Shown piece by piece: positions 19,436 to 29,515 of a stretch of DNA of 29,515 nucleotides; the first letter of the stretch is position 1; each line of letters begins with the position of its first letter. The notes under the pieces were generated by a model. It was not told where the DNA came from and did no database searches. It saw nothing but the letters and a program-made list of their open reading frames with translations. This DNA comes from Mucidula mucida (Eukaryota > Basidiomycota > Agaricomycetes > Agaricales > Physalacriaceae). Both the position numbers and the translations under genes were made by a program. The stretch covers positions 1-29,515 of the forward strand of contig JADNYV010000428.1 in assembly GCA_015501055.1 (NCBI GenBank), read 5' to 3'.

Positions 19436-22400
19436 ATGTCGCTTCCTGCGCTTAAATCTGGAACTAGTACGTACAAGAGACGTGCCCTTCAGCTCAAGGG
19501 ATCTGCCCTTCTCGGTCTCAGTTTTCAGACTTTGGGTACGTCCTCGACGCTAGAAGCTACATGCACTCATGGTCACCAGGTATCATCTATTCTGACATTG
19601 GTCAGTTTAGATTATAATCGGTCCCGACAGCCTTCTGAGATACTCATGCTTTCATAGGCACGTCCCCGCTATATGTGCTAAATGGAATCTGGCCGGCTTC
19701 TGCCGCAGCACCCTCGCAGGAGGACGTTATTGGAGGTGTCAGCGCCATCGTCTGGGCCATCTCTTTACTGCCCTTGATAAAATATGTGCGCGCTGCTCCC
19801 GCCGCACGTGTGTCAAAGTTTATCATGTTTCCAGGTTTTCATATCCTTGAGGTTCGCTACTCAAGAAGGTCAGTGCCGATGCGAGGCTCGTACTACACAT
19901 TCTGATACTCTCTAGGCGAGGGCGGCTCCTTTGCGCTGTTCCAAGGATTATACCCGCCACGCGTCAAGAATCTCGATGATGATCGTGCGCTTACTGGAGA
20001 TTATGGAATAGACTCACGGCCTATCTCGCCAGAGAAGTCGAAATTGAAAGACAAGATGCGTTGGCCATTGCTTATCTGGGTACGCGTGTTTTTCTTCTTG
20101 CGCACGTGTAGCGATTAACGCAGGATGAACAGTGTTTGTTTGGAACGTCGTACGTGCATACAACTGTCCTTTAGAGGTTTTTGTCAAACCCTGCTCCCCT
20201 AGCTTGACAATGGCCGATGGCATGTTCACTCCCGCCGTGTCCGTCACGTCCGCCGTGGGCGGTATTGCTGTCGCGCAAGCATCGGTCGCAGATCACATTG
20301 TGCCCATCTCAATTGTACCGGTTCAAATTTGTATTCGCTTTTGGTATCTGACCTATCTTCCAAGGCGTTTCTCCTCGTCATCTTCTTTGTCCAACAGTTC
20401 GGTACGGCTAAGCTCGCCTATACATTTTCTCCAAGTGAGTTCAAACCGCGACTTCTAGAGTATTGAATCTGATATCATCCGTAGTCGCCTTCATCTGGTT
20501 CCTTCTCCTCGCGGCCACTGGCATTTATAATATTACTTCATTCCCCGGGATTTTCAGAGCATTTGATCCTTCGCGTGCAGTCATGTGTGAGTGGTTTGAC
20601 CGCCTTCGCCTGGTTTCCGGTCTGACGTTATCCTTGATAGTGTTTGTTCGTACAGGAGACTATGACCTTCTCGCTGGTGTTCTCCTTGCTGTGACAGGTT
20701 GCGAAGCTATTTTTGCCAAGTATGCATCGTTACGTTCAAGTTATGAATGTTGATGACTTAATTGACTTACTAGTGTTGGACAATTTAATGCGCTATCGAT
20801 CCAAGTTCGTCCTTCTGCCTGCTCGGCGATATGCACAACTAATTTTTAAGCGATAGTTGTCATTTGGCTTCCTTGTGTATCCCTCCCTCATCCTAGCATA
20901 CCTCGGACAAGGGGCGAAGCTGATAACGGATGGAGACAATGTCATTTTGAATGTATTCTATCGGTCCATTCCCGGTCCTATCAACGGCGGACTTTGGTGG
21001 TGTGTATTCTTTCCACGCTCGTCAGTCTACAGAGAATTTCATACGCCCCTCCTAGGGTAATGTGGATTGTTGCACTTCTGGCTACTGTATGTTCTCAATT
21101 GTCACATACCTGCCCCTTACTCACCTTCCGACAGATCATCGCTTCGCAAGCTATGATCACCGCAACGTTCAGTCTGCTGCAACAAGTCATCAGCATGAAG
21201 AGCCTCCCCCCGCTGCGGATGCTCTACACTTCCGAAACGATCCAAGGACAGATATACATTCCCGCCATCAACTGGTCGCTGATGATTGGCACCATCGTCA
21301 TCGTGGCCGCGTTCTCTGACCTCAGTAAGCTGACCAACGCATACGGATTCGCTGTAGCGACGGTCATGTTCTCGACTACGATTTTGATCGGAGTGCACAT
21401 ACGCTATGTGAAGATGCTGCCCGGCGTCGTCGCGCTCGCATACCTTTTGGTCTTTGGTTTCTTCGATGGGCTCTTCTGGGGCGCGTCATTGAGAAAGATT
21501 CCTCATGGTGCTTGGGTTCCTCTCATGATTGGGTCATGCATGTAAGTCTAGTCGCCCGAATTCTTAGTGTTTCCGTTATCTGATATCCACATAGCGCCCT
21601 TGTAATGATTCTATGGACATGGGGCAAGGTGAGAACTCACTTCATCGCGCCCTAGTTTTCTGACGCGGTCCCGCAGGGTCTTGAGGACGCGTTTGATGGC
21701 AAGAACAGACGTAACCTCAGGGAATTCATTCAGCGCGACGAGAAATCGCGAGTCACCATCCGGTTGGAGCCTCACGGTTCTGAGAGTGAGACCGAAGATG
21801 TTCTCATGGATGATGCACCTCAGTCGGATGAGGCGTCGACATATTATTATATTGATTCTGTCAGCTCGAAAGGATCCCATAATCAACTCGCTCAACGCAG
21901 GGAGCTCGCGCGCATACCGACATGTGCTGTTTTCCATAAGATTACGGAGGGCAGTGGGGTGCCGCATAGTTTCATTGGACTGGTGCGGCAATGGCCTGCA
22001 CTTCCGGAGGTTCTGGTGAGTCCACGGACGCCGAGCTACAGGTATAATCTAACGACTGCCGTGTAGATTTTCCTCTCTGTGTCTGTTGTTCCTATCGCAA
22101 GAGTACCCGTCGAGGACCGCTATATCGTGACCAAAGTTCGCAGCATAGAAGGTCGGCCATAGTCAGCTTCCAGTCTGCCAGTCAGGTCCTAATCGCGGGA
22201 TAGGATTCTATGGTGTGACATATTGTATCGGTTTCAGAGACAATTTCGATGTGAAGGTATTTACTAGACGCATTTACAAAGAACGTTAAAGTTCAAGTTC
22301 ACCTCGAACTCCTTTCTAGATTGATGACTTGGTTGAAATGCTGTGCTCTTTGGAGCAAAAGGCGGACCCACAACGCAGCGGATACCTCATTGACAAGATT

Positions 22401-22778
22401 CGACGTGTCTCAGCGAACACGACGCACATGTTCGTACCTGGTCTTCCTCCACTGACGCCGTCCATTGATCGTTCTATGTCTGGCAGAGTTCCTCATTACC
22501 ACGTCGTGAGCAAAAAGGTGGAGGCCGGAAAGCTTTCCGTTGTGGTAAACTATGTCCGAAAGTACCTCATTGAGGATATCTATCGCCGGCTGGGTGAGCA
22601 CTGCACTCTTACATTGTCACCCGATGCTTATGTGGCATTACTTCCTAGCCACGATGTTCCCTGAAACCGCGAATTGGTTGACGTCTGCGGACGAGTTAGT
22701 GCTGTCTGTCCATCTAAGCCACAATAAGCTGATTCATGCCCTAGGATTATTCATGTCGGGATTAACGCCGTCATCTAG
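19436..22778 (+). CDS. HAK/KUP-family high-affinity potassium transporter
   Basis: Twenty-one exons, beginning 19436-19535 and ending 22745-22778, join in phase to 770 aa. Several exons are tiny (19580-19600, 20133-20149, 19835-19868). Family signatures: GIIYSDIGTSPLYV (residues 35-47), TQEGEGGSFALFQGLYPP, FGTSLTMADGMFTPAVSV, GCEAIFANVGQFNALSIQ, LILAYLGQGAKL, IIASQAMITATFSLLQQ, GQIYIPAINWSLM, FSDLSKLTNAYGFAVA and HGAWVPLMIG. About twelve helices are followed by a cytosolic C-terminal domain (IPTCAVFHKI, HSFIGLVRQW, YGVTYCIGF, ADELVLIIHVGINAVI). These proteins import K+ at the plasma membrane, usually under K+ limitation. Exon 20 is modelled with a GTCTGT donor to reach the conserved end. Its 3' end meets the ITPase gene with a 92-bp gap. 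Confidence 0.92.
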
Positions 22779-22870
22779 ACTTGTTATGACATAGATTCAG
22801 TAATTGTAGCTCCTGTTCACGGATAGATGCTGTTATACCATGACCTCGCTTCAACAGCACTTTATGTGTT

Positions 22871-23775
22871 CTATAGGGTAACTAAGTACTCTCTCAACTT
22901 TTCGAGGGCTCTATATCGATGAGAGATCAAGTTCTTCTCCGCTGCTGGCATTTCCGCGTATCTGTAGATTTATCGTGAGGTTATTAAAGAATGACGAGAG
23001 TACAAGGCTCACGTCCTTCCTCCTCCTTCGTTTGGCTGAAAGGTGTTATCCCACCCAAATACACCAGGACCACGTGGTTGGACGATTCGTCCGAGTGTGC
23101 GTCCTTCAAACAGCTGTACTGGTTGGCCTGTAGTTCGCAGTCAGTGACGAATAGTCAAAGGATATGTAACGAACCAGGCCCAGTGCAGAATGCGAATGTG
23201 CATATCGCCTCGGCCTCCTTGCCTTTCTCTTTTGGTTGATCGTTTTCGTCCCGAATAATGTTGCCTTCATCGTCTATTTCGACCTCTCTAAACCCGTCTA
23301 GCATTTTGTTGAGGCCCTCTCCGCCAACGGCAGCAAGGAAATGTTTGATGTAAGGGCCGGGGAGGCCGCCTAGGGCGTGGAATGCTAGAGCGGTATCTTC
23401 TGTCAACGTTGGAAGACGCGTCTAAGAGCGTGGATAGTGCACGGAATCAAGGCTTAATAGATGAGGAACGTACGAGCTCCGCCGCCCGCGCGCATTTGGC
23501 TATAGCGACCTCGGCAGTTGTGCCTTGCATCTCATCGACTGGATGGCTCTCAGGAAACATAGCGTATAACGAAAGCAAAATGTAGACTCACCATCGACGC
23601 TACGCGACTCAATCTCGACCGGCAGCTCGGCTCCTTGGGCAAGGATAGCGCGCACCTCTTTGAGTTTATTCGCGTTGCCGGTGACGAAGACTTTTTAATG
23701 ATTCATTGAGTTCCAGGTGATGCAGAGAGCAATTAAAGAGGCTGTGTTCATACCAATCTTTCTCTTTTCGGCCAT
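22871..23775 (-). CDS. HAM1: inosine triphosphate pyrophosphatase (HAM1/ITPA family)
   Basis: Six exons: 23775-23754, 23690-23592, 23538-23474, 23421-23175, 23127-23013 and 22961-22871, giving 212 aa. Motifs in order: [13 protein letters not shown] (residues 8-20), [59 protein letters not shown] and [16 protein letters not shown]. These are the substrate-binding and catalytic elements of the enzyme that hydrolyses ITP, XTP and dITP to monophosphates and so cleans the nucleotide pool. A charged insertion of about 25 residues ([20 protein letters not shown]) sits in the middle. FGWDN replaces the usual FGWDP. Otherwise typical in length; cytosolic. Confidence 0.93.
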
Positions 23776-24007
23776 CAGAGCTATCTTACAAAACGAGGAG
23801 GAGCAAGTGGTCACTGGTGATGGATGGAAAGCAGTGATCGGGATTGATCGAGCCGGATAAGTCTCTCGATTTCTAGTATACTCCCGGAAGGCTGGTATGT
23901 ATCAGTTAACCAGTACCACCACAAAACACTGCAGATTGTAGTATCAAACATTCCGTGTTAACAACGAGAAGCCTTATTAGTTTAGAAGCCAACACTTTCG
24001 ATGCCGG

Positions 24008-24025
24008 CACGTGCTTTGACACGTG
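24008..24025. promoter_or_regulatory. paired CACGTG E-boxes
   Basis: CACGTG at 24008-24013 and 24020-24025, start to start 12 bp, so on nearly the same DNA face. They lie about 240 bp upstream of the ITPase start. Such boxes bind bHLH factors (Pho4/Cbf1 type in yeast); the target gene here is inference. Confidence 0.4.
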
Positions 24026-24180
24026 ATGTGGCGCAGAGGCGCGGCACCCTCATCTCGCATGAGATGAAAGGCGACGAAGCGCGAGCTTTGCTAAAGACTG
24101 AAGTAAAAGTTTTCGGCAGCGCGAATTGCTGGGTTTCGGACCAGTTATTTACCGGTAACTTGTATTAACAGGTCCGTATC

Positions 24181-24184
24181 AAAA
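24181..24184 (-). terminator. Pol III terminator of tRNA-Glu
   Basis: A TTTT run on the minus strand begins 11 nt after the tRNA 3' end, as expected for RNA polymerase III. Confidence 0.55.
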
Positions 24185-24194
24185 TTGAAGACAT

Positions 24195-24293
24195 TTCCGA
24201 TACGGGGAATCGAACCCCGAGCTGCCGCGTGACCAGTTGAATGAGCATTGAGCTTATGAAAGGCGGCAATGTTAGCCGTTACACCATATCGGA
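24195..24293 (-). tRNA. tRNA-Glu(UUC) with intron
   Basis: The 7-bp acceptor stem (TCCGATA with TATCGGA) pairs perfectly, with discriminator A at 24195. The D arm (TGGTGTAACGGCTA) carries the A box, the T arm (CGGGGTTCGATTCCCCG) the B box. The anticodon stem GCCGC/GCGGC closes a mature loop CTTTCAC, anticodon TTC, once a 27-nt intron is removed after the base 3' of the anticodon, the canonical position. It reads GAA codons. Confidence 0.93.
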
Positions 24294-24325
24294 CGTCCAC
24301 ATGATTTTAGTGAGTGCTATATCAC

Positions 24326-24341
24326 GGCACGTAGACGTGCC
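24326..24341. repeat. perfect inverted repeat upstream of tRNA-Glu
   Basis: GGCACGT and ACGTGCC are separated by AG. It lies 33 bp upstream of the tRNA 5' end; it could be a protein-binding site. Confidence 0.4.
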
Positions 24342-24810
24342 AGTTTTTCTTTTGTGAATGAAAGAAACTATCTCATGCCTATAATCTTCTTCTCAGCCAT
24401 TACCAGAGTACGATCAAACCATAACTTCCTGTTCGTCTACCTGAATGAGAAGCCATGGATATGGACGTGTGTCCCAGTTGATGAGCGAGCCTTGACCAAC
24501 GGAAAAGAGCTGCTCTTGACAAGGTCTTGATCAACACGAGTGAAGCAAAACTCAAGACGCGAGAGCTAGAAGAGATTTCCGTCATGCTCTCACTTGCAAT
24601 TGAAAGTTGAAGTCATAGCTCGCCGTCCGTTTCAAAAATCAAAAGGATGAGATGTTCATCTAGCCCGCGTAAGTGCCAGCTGAGGCACTCGTCCGAGAAT
24701 CTATCTCACCCGGTGGTCCTATTCATGAAGCAACTACCACATAAATCGCATCATCAGGCTCGATTTCGAAAATAGATTTAATGAAAGTTTGCTACAGCAG
24801 TATTATAAGA
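24342..24810. other. intergenic region between tRNA and P450 3' end
   Basis: About 470 bp. An open frame at 24400-24585 (-) has no recognisable character. Nothing else is seen. Confidence 0.5.
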
Positions 24811-27345
24811 TCATTGTTCGATAAATACGTCTTCACCCTTGTCTTCTGTCATACGAACCCATAGACCACCCTATTGCGGTGTCAGCATTCCAATACTTGA
24901 AATCAAACAAAGCAACACGAACCTTGGCGTACAAAGTCAGATGCAATCCCATCTTGATCGTATCCATGTCTCTCGTCGATCCCGGAGTTGCCTCTGTAGA
25001 CCAAACTTTCGGGGGAAGCGACTCGGGTGGTTGCACCTCACTGGCCAAGCTGAAGGAGGAGAAGTTCTGCAGCAGGCGTACCAGGTAGTAAGATGCCTCG
25101 TTGTACGCAAACTTGAACCGCGATTTCTCGTGAGTGCAGATCCGTAAAAATGTAAGACTGGGCTCACCTGCTGCCCAAGGCAGATCCTAGGGCCGGCGTT
25201 GAAAGGCATGAAGATGAACGGGTTGTGAGTGAGATATTTCTGGAGGCGCTCGTCGAGGAAGCGATCGGGATCGAATTCCAGCGCTACGACGGAGATGGGC
25301 ATTGAAAGAATCTTAAATAGAGATGTCGACGCACCAGTAGGGCCCCAGAGGTCGGTGCGACGGTGAATCAAGAAGACGGAGTACATAACACTATGGAGAA
25401 CGTTAGCAGCCGATAAGGGTAAGTACATAGAGAAGACACTTACTTGGTGTTCTTCGCGACATAGAACGGTTTACCGCCTTTGTGGGGGAGGGTAGTATCA
25501 ACGCTTGCAGATCTAAAGGAAGGAAGACTATGAGCGTTTTCGCCGCATGCAAGACAAAAACACCTTACCGCGCGTCAAACGGACTGGGAAGATCGTATCA
25601 TGAGCAACCGTCAACACATACACTACATATAATCACTTACACGGGTGGGTAGAGTCGGAGAGTTTCTTCACAAACAATGAGTAAAGATGAATAGAACAAG
25701 TAAGACCACATTTACCATTGAGGAATGCTCTGAGATACTTCATGTTCCGAATGTCATCGTATGTCGGCGCCCTCCTCCCCACGACCGAAGCTATTTCCTC
25801 GCGAAGTTTACTGAGGATCTCTGAGTTCCTGCTGAGGGCGTAGATGCCGAAAGTCAGAAGAGATGCGGTCTGCACGTTGCACGCGTCAGTCGGAGTGAAC
25901 GAAGACGACTGAGACACTCACTGTATCTCGGCCAGCGACGAGAATATTGATAAGTTCGTCCTGTATCGCCTTCTCGTCTACACGGAAACGATAAGTCTTA
26001 GTGGGAATTGAAACGTCTAGTAACATACCATCGGTGCCGACAACCAAGCTGCTGAGAAGATCTCCAGCTGCGCTATCCTTCTCTAGTTGACCGGCCGCCT
26101 TCCTTTTGAAAGCGTCCTTCATCATGGGAGTGACGAATTCGTCGACGATCTGTCGCTGAGGCGTCACCTTATTTTTCCAAAATTCCATCAAGCGCCATGT
26201 CTGTCCGTAACGAGTCCGTTTCGCGATCAACTCCTGTCCCTCGAGGAAGGCGCGTACAAAAACATTGGAGGGATGATTCTCGAAATGAATGGGATTGGGA
26301 ATGTTTGATGAAGGAGGGTAGGGCAATCCTGCGGATAGAGATTCGACGTCTTTTCCGAAGAGGTATTCAGTAGCGGAATCTAGGGTGAACCGTGAAACAA
26401 CGTCCTTAAGACCCGAGGTGAGCACTCATTCTGAGGAGTAAATGGGCATCTCACTTGGAAATCAACAGGATGTCCTTCTTGAAGCCGGGCTTTGATTAGA
26501 GCAATTGACGAGATCGTATGCCTTTCGAAGTTGTCAAAGTCGCTGATTCTGTCTTTGTTAAAGAAGGGACGTGTCATGTTTCTGTGGAATCTGCATCGAG
26601 TAATTAACCACATGTCAGGCAAAGAGCGCTCATACGACATACTTCCACATATCACCTGCAGAGAGAATTAGGGATGAGCAATTGATTCGTATCACCATGT
26701 TGCGCAGCTCACCATTCGCATTGAAGACCCCAGTTCCCAGAAGATCTGACCATTGCGTCAAAGTGATGGGTGATTTCTCGAACTCTTTGAATTGAGTAGC
26801 AAGAACGGCCTGTGGGACAATCGTCAGAACGAGTCGCTTCGACATAAGTCATATGTTCAATACTGACTTTGATATGGTCTGGTTCAAGCGTCACCACCTA
26901 CCAATATGAGTGGAATTGTGTATAGAAAATACGGGGTACGCACTCGTTTCTCTCCTCCGAAAAAATTCAGTTCATAAGTATTGCCATACTGCGCTGCCCA
27001 GGCCCATATAGGTTCGCCGATGTAGCCAGAATCACTGTTCTTCAGCAGGGTCTTGACGATGCTGCTGCTTGAAAGATCAACTGCAGGGATAGGAATAGCG
27101 CCTTTTTCCTTCATAGTACGTCGGAGTACAACGCCGCGGTAGATGAACAACAAGAGGCGGACAAGAGGGTGGATGAGAATGGAAGCAGCGACATACCACC
27201 CGACGGCAACATCGGTTCCTGTATACTGGCTGAAAGCTGTTAAGAAAACTGAGCTCGTTGCAGACACTGCTACGACGTAGGGGAGCAAGTCGACGAGGAG
27301 ATAGGCTGGGCCTGGTGGAAGCGCGTTTTGAAGAGTGATCATCAT
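24811..27345 (-). CDS. cytochrome P450, CYP63-like
   Basis: Fifteen exons join in phase to about 600 aa, ending EDVFIEQ at TGA 24813-24811. The N-terminus has membrane-anchor hydrophobic segments ([39 protein letters not shown]). P450 signatures: I-helix LVAGRDTTASLL, ExxR in [12 protein letters not shown], the [20 protein letters not shown] segment, and the heme loop [15 protein letters not shown] with the Cys ligand (about 25170-25212). [15 protein letters not shown] is the usual C-helix region, split by an intron after W-K. The family resembles CYP63 of white-rot fungi, known to oxidise alkanes, fatty acids and aromatic pollutants; that substrate range is family knowledge only. An ER protein needing a reductase partner, which is not in this window. 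Confidence 0.9.
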
Positions 27346-28076
27346 GGTTCAGAGGAGATATTGATCAGTGCTTCACGAAGCATATATATAGGTCCACTGA
27401 TAACGCAAGGTGTGGCTTCGAATCGACGTTAGAGTGTTGACTAGTAAGCCGACGGTTGCACGGATGCTACGACTTGTGTCTGACTTGCGGAGAAGCCGAA
27501 AGAGCCATGAGTAGTCCTGATTAGGTCAAATGAAGGCTGCCCATAGGCTGAAGGAATATGAAGTGCGCAGAAAATAACAAGATGAGCACATGTTCGCGGC
27601 AAACAGCCCACGCGCCGACTACTAGTAAGCGTGGATTATTCCTCGGCCTCGGAAGTCGGTGACCTCTGAAGCGGAGATTGATTGGAGATTAACACAGACT
27701 CTGAATCCTCCCCATGAGGAGGAGGATCTGCAGAACCTACATAAAAGGGAATCAAGGCAAATTGCGGTCAAGGTCGGAGGATGACATTGTACAGTGCAAA
27801 CTCACCCAAAACCGTCGGATCGCGTCTTATTTCCACGCAGATAACGCAGTCATGTTACGGACTAGTGAGTTTGGTTCTGGCTTGGTTGCATTATTGTTGC
27901 CAGGGTCATCGTAGTCTCTGCACGAGTCTGCACGAGTTGACAACGCGCATTTTCTCAAAATGGAAGGTGCCGATAATCACCGTTTTCTGCTGCTGCTTCC
28001 ACCATCCATTCCTGTCAACTGAGATACGCGTCTGCTTTAGCACTACCTGTTTTCTTGACTGTATTCGACGTGAATA
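27346..28076. other. intergenic region
   Basis: 731 bp between the P450 start and the decayed MOB2 copy. It holds a hairpin-like ATCCTCC/GGAGGAT pair near 27706-27728 and a doubled TCTGCACGAG near 27916-27936. Open frames 27714-27914 and 27781-28077 show no domain. Confidence 0.45.
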
Positions 28077-29027
28077 ATGTCTTTCTTTGGGTCAGTTGAG
28101 CCTGATGGCAGAGCAGAACACCTGTATTGACACCCAAAAGTAGCAACAAAAACAGACAACCCAGCCGTTCCAAGCGCTCGCCGACACCGACGTCAGGCTC
28201 GCTATCCCGCAATAACTCGCAGACGCGGGGTGATGCGTCGCCGACCGAAGATGGAACCGTCTCCAAACCCCTCTACCTCTGCAGCCCGTTCGCAGACGCG
28301 GCGCTCGTCAAGGGCAACTTCAAGACGATAGTCATGCTGCCCAATATGTCGACATCATGAATGGGTTGCCGTCAACAGTACGTGAATGTCCACGTTGACA
28401 CTCCTCTGACTGATAGACCGCCCTGACAGTGTACGACTTTTACACATATCTCAATGAATTCTACGGCGTCATTTCAAGAGCGGTGCACGCAACAGACGTG
28501 TCCAACAATGTCTGCAGGCAACAAGTGCGTTCATCTCATTCCGACTGCCGCATCAAAAGGCTAATCAGACGTGAAAGCTTGAATTACCTTTGGACCACCC
28601 GGACCGCAAGCAAGTTACACTCTCCGCGCCAAACTACATCGACTCAGTCATGTCCTCCATACAAACTCTTCTCGACGACGAGAACGTATTCCCGTCAAAA
28701 TCTGGTACGGGGCCACGTTCTGATCACCCTTCCCTCTCATGTTGACTTGGAAACCATAGGCCAGCAGTTCACCCACGTTCCCCGCAACGGTCAAGCACGT
28801 CTACCGCCAGCTTCTGCGAGTATTTGCACACATATACCACGCGCATTATCCAGAAATTCTTCATCTTCGGTCCGAGCCACATTTCAATTCTTTGTTCGCG
28901 CACTTCCTCGCGTTTGGGTGGAAGTATGAGATTCTGGAGGCCAAGGATATCAAAGGTGAACCCGGTGCTCCAGTCGGCGGGATTGCTCTGGGAGCGGTGG
29001 AGGAATACTGGTATCCTGGAGGCATAG
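28077..29027 (+). pseudogene. decayed second MOB2 copy
   Basis: A MOB2 paralog is recognisable from a short first exon (MSFFG, then an intron) to the end. KPLYLCSPFADAALVKGNFK is intact, then the frame breaks twice around LP(K)YVDIM(E)WVAVN (28342-28370). A further shift precedes ERCTQQTCPTMSAG, another precedes DRKQVTLSAPNYIDS, another FPATVKHVYRQL, and a last one splits PVGG from LLWERWRNTGILEA (TAG 29025-29027). Intron positions match the intact MOB2 at 18879-17990. At least six single-base shifts in under 1 kb mean no MOB protein can be made. The N-terminal tail differs from the intact copy, so the duplication is old. Confidence 0.85.
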
Positions 29028-29515
29028 AATATGCAAGATTATACCAATAGGAAGGACTGGTTCATACACTTATTAGGAACATGGCATGACATTGATGCAA
29101 CTGTAATAAATGGGTACTGATACAGGTTATGCTTTACGTAGTTCTCGCTAAAGTCAAGATCGCGAGCACGGCGGCGAGGCGGCACTAAACAGGTCTTTCG
29201 GTTCCTAGCGGATAAAGAAGAAAGGTCAAATAAACCGTCCCGATGAGGACGGTGATGCGGATACCACGACACCGTCGGCGCGACCTGCCATTCATGGTAA
29301 TGTTCGTCGTATGTCGGGAGGGAAAGGAGTGTCACTGTCACCAAAGACACATTCAGCGGAGTACTGTTTGTCCAATCATATTAGATGCTTATGTACCTAC
29401 GTGTGTGTGCTTCCTTGTCCATCACTAATAGTGACATGTTTTTGGATTTGAGATTTGTGGCCCATCTTGTGTCCAGTCCGACTCGAGTCAACCAACAATG
29501 GTAGCAATGGGTGTG
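29028..29515. other. unassigned right edge
   Basis: 488 bp without a supported gene. A 103-codon open frame at 29039-29350 (-) and an overlapping 36-residue frame with one hydrophobic segment are seen, but neither is recognised. Confidence 0.4.

Larger units (their letters stand above)
23776..24194. other. intergenic region between ITPase and tRNA
   Basis: About 420 bp with no exon. It holds two CACGTG boxes and the tRNA terminator. Confidence 0.5.

Noticed and set aside
24400..24585. 61-codon minus frame between tRNA and P450
   Set aside because: No domain, low complexity Ser/Leu content expected by chance.
29039..29350. 103-codon minus frame and an overlapping short membrane peptide
   Set aside because: No recognised motif, no TATA or intron support; may be a real small gene but I cannot defend it.
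1..29515. A biosynthetic cluster or novel multi-gene system
   Set aside because: The P450, reductase relics and TmpA-like protein are scattered among housekeeping genes, with no core synthase, shared promoters or co-directional block to support a cluster.

Overview
The window looks like nuclear DNA of a filamentous basidiomycete (Agaricomycetes). Genes are dense, on both strands, and cut by many 45-70 nt GT-AG introns, some bounding exons of only 17-34 nt. Several products belong to families typical of mushroom-forming fungi: a DUF6533 membrane protein, a CYP63-like P450 and a TmpA-like membrane flavoprotein. A CYP63-like enzyme hints at Polyporales or a relative; that is inference. I joined exons by hand from reading frame, phase and splice signals. 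Most long open frames inside genes are artefacts of other frames.

Left part (1-13,000): a TmpA-like membrane oxidoreductase (+, 649-2388); an F-box protein (-, 3831-2549); a small acidic mitochondrial-type protein (+, 4602-5399); a damaged extended-SDR reductase (-, 7622-6226); a small cysteine-rich CXC-like protein (+, 8081-8842); a PMU1-like histidine phosphatase (-, 10021-8962); a Cdc25/arsenate-reductase-type rhodanese (-, 11087-10555); and a 7-TM DUF6533 protein (-, about 13000-11357).

Centre (13,600-24,300): a Sel1-repeat protein with a long disordered N-terminus (-, 15470-13672) diverges from an EAF7/MRGBP-like NuA4 subunit (+, 15642-16503). Next come a decayed NmrA/ergot-type reductase (+, 16794-17731) and a MOB2 kinase activator (-, 18879-17990). 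MOB2 diverges from a 21-exon HAK/KUP potassium transporter (+, 19436-22778). An ITPase of the HAM1 family (-, 23775-22871) and an intron-containing tRNA-Glu(UUC) (-) follow.

Right part (24,800-29,515): an intact 15-exon CYP63-like P450 (-, 27345-24811), then a clearly decayed second MOB2 copy (+, 28077-29027).

The genes do not form an evident pathway or cluster; most are housekeeping or signalling genes in ordinary eukaryotic order. I found no mobile element, CRISPR array or new multi-gene system. The most notable signals are the MOB2 intact/decayed pair, two further damaged NAD(P)-binding genes, a 25-bp palindrome present twice, the CXC-like small protein, and a likely one-base error or mutation in the Sel1 gene.
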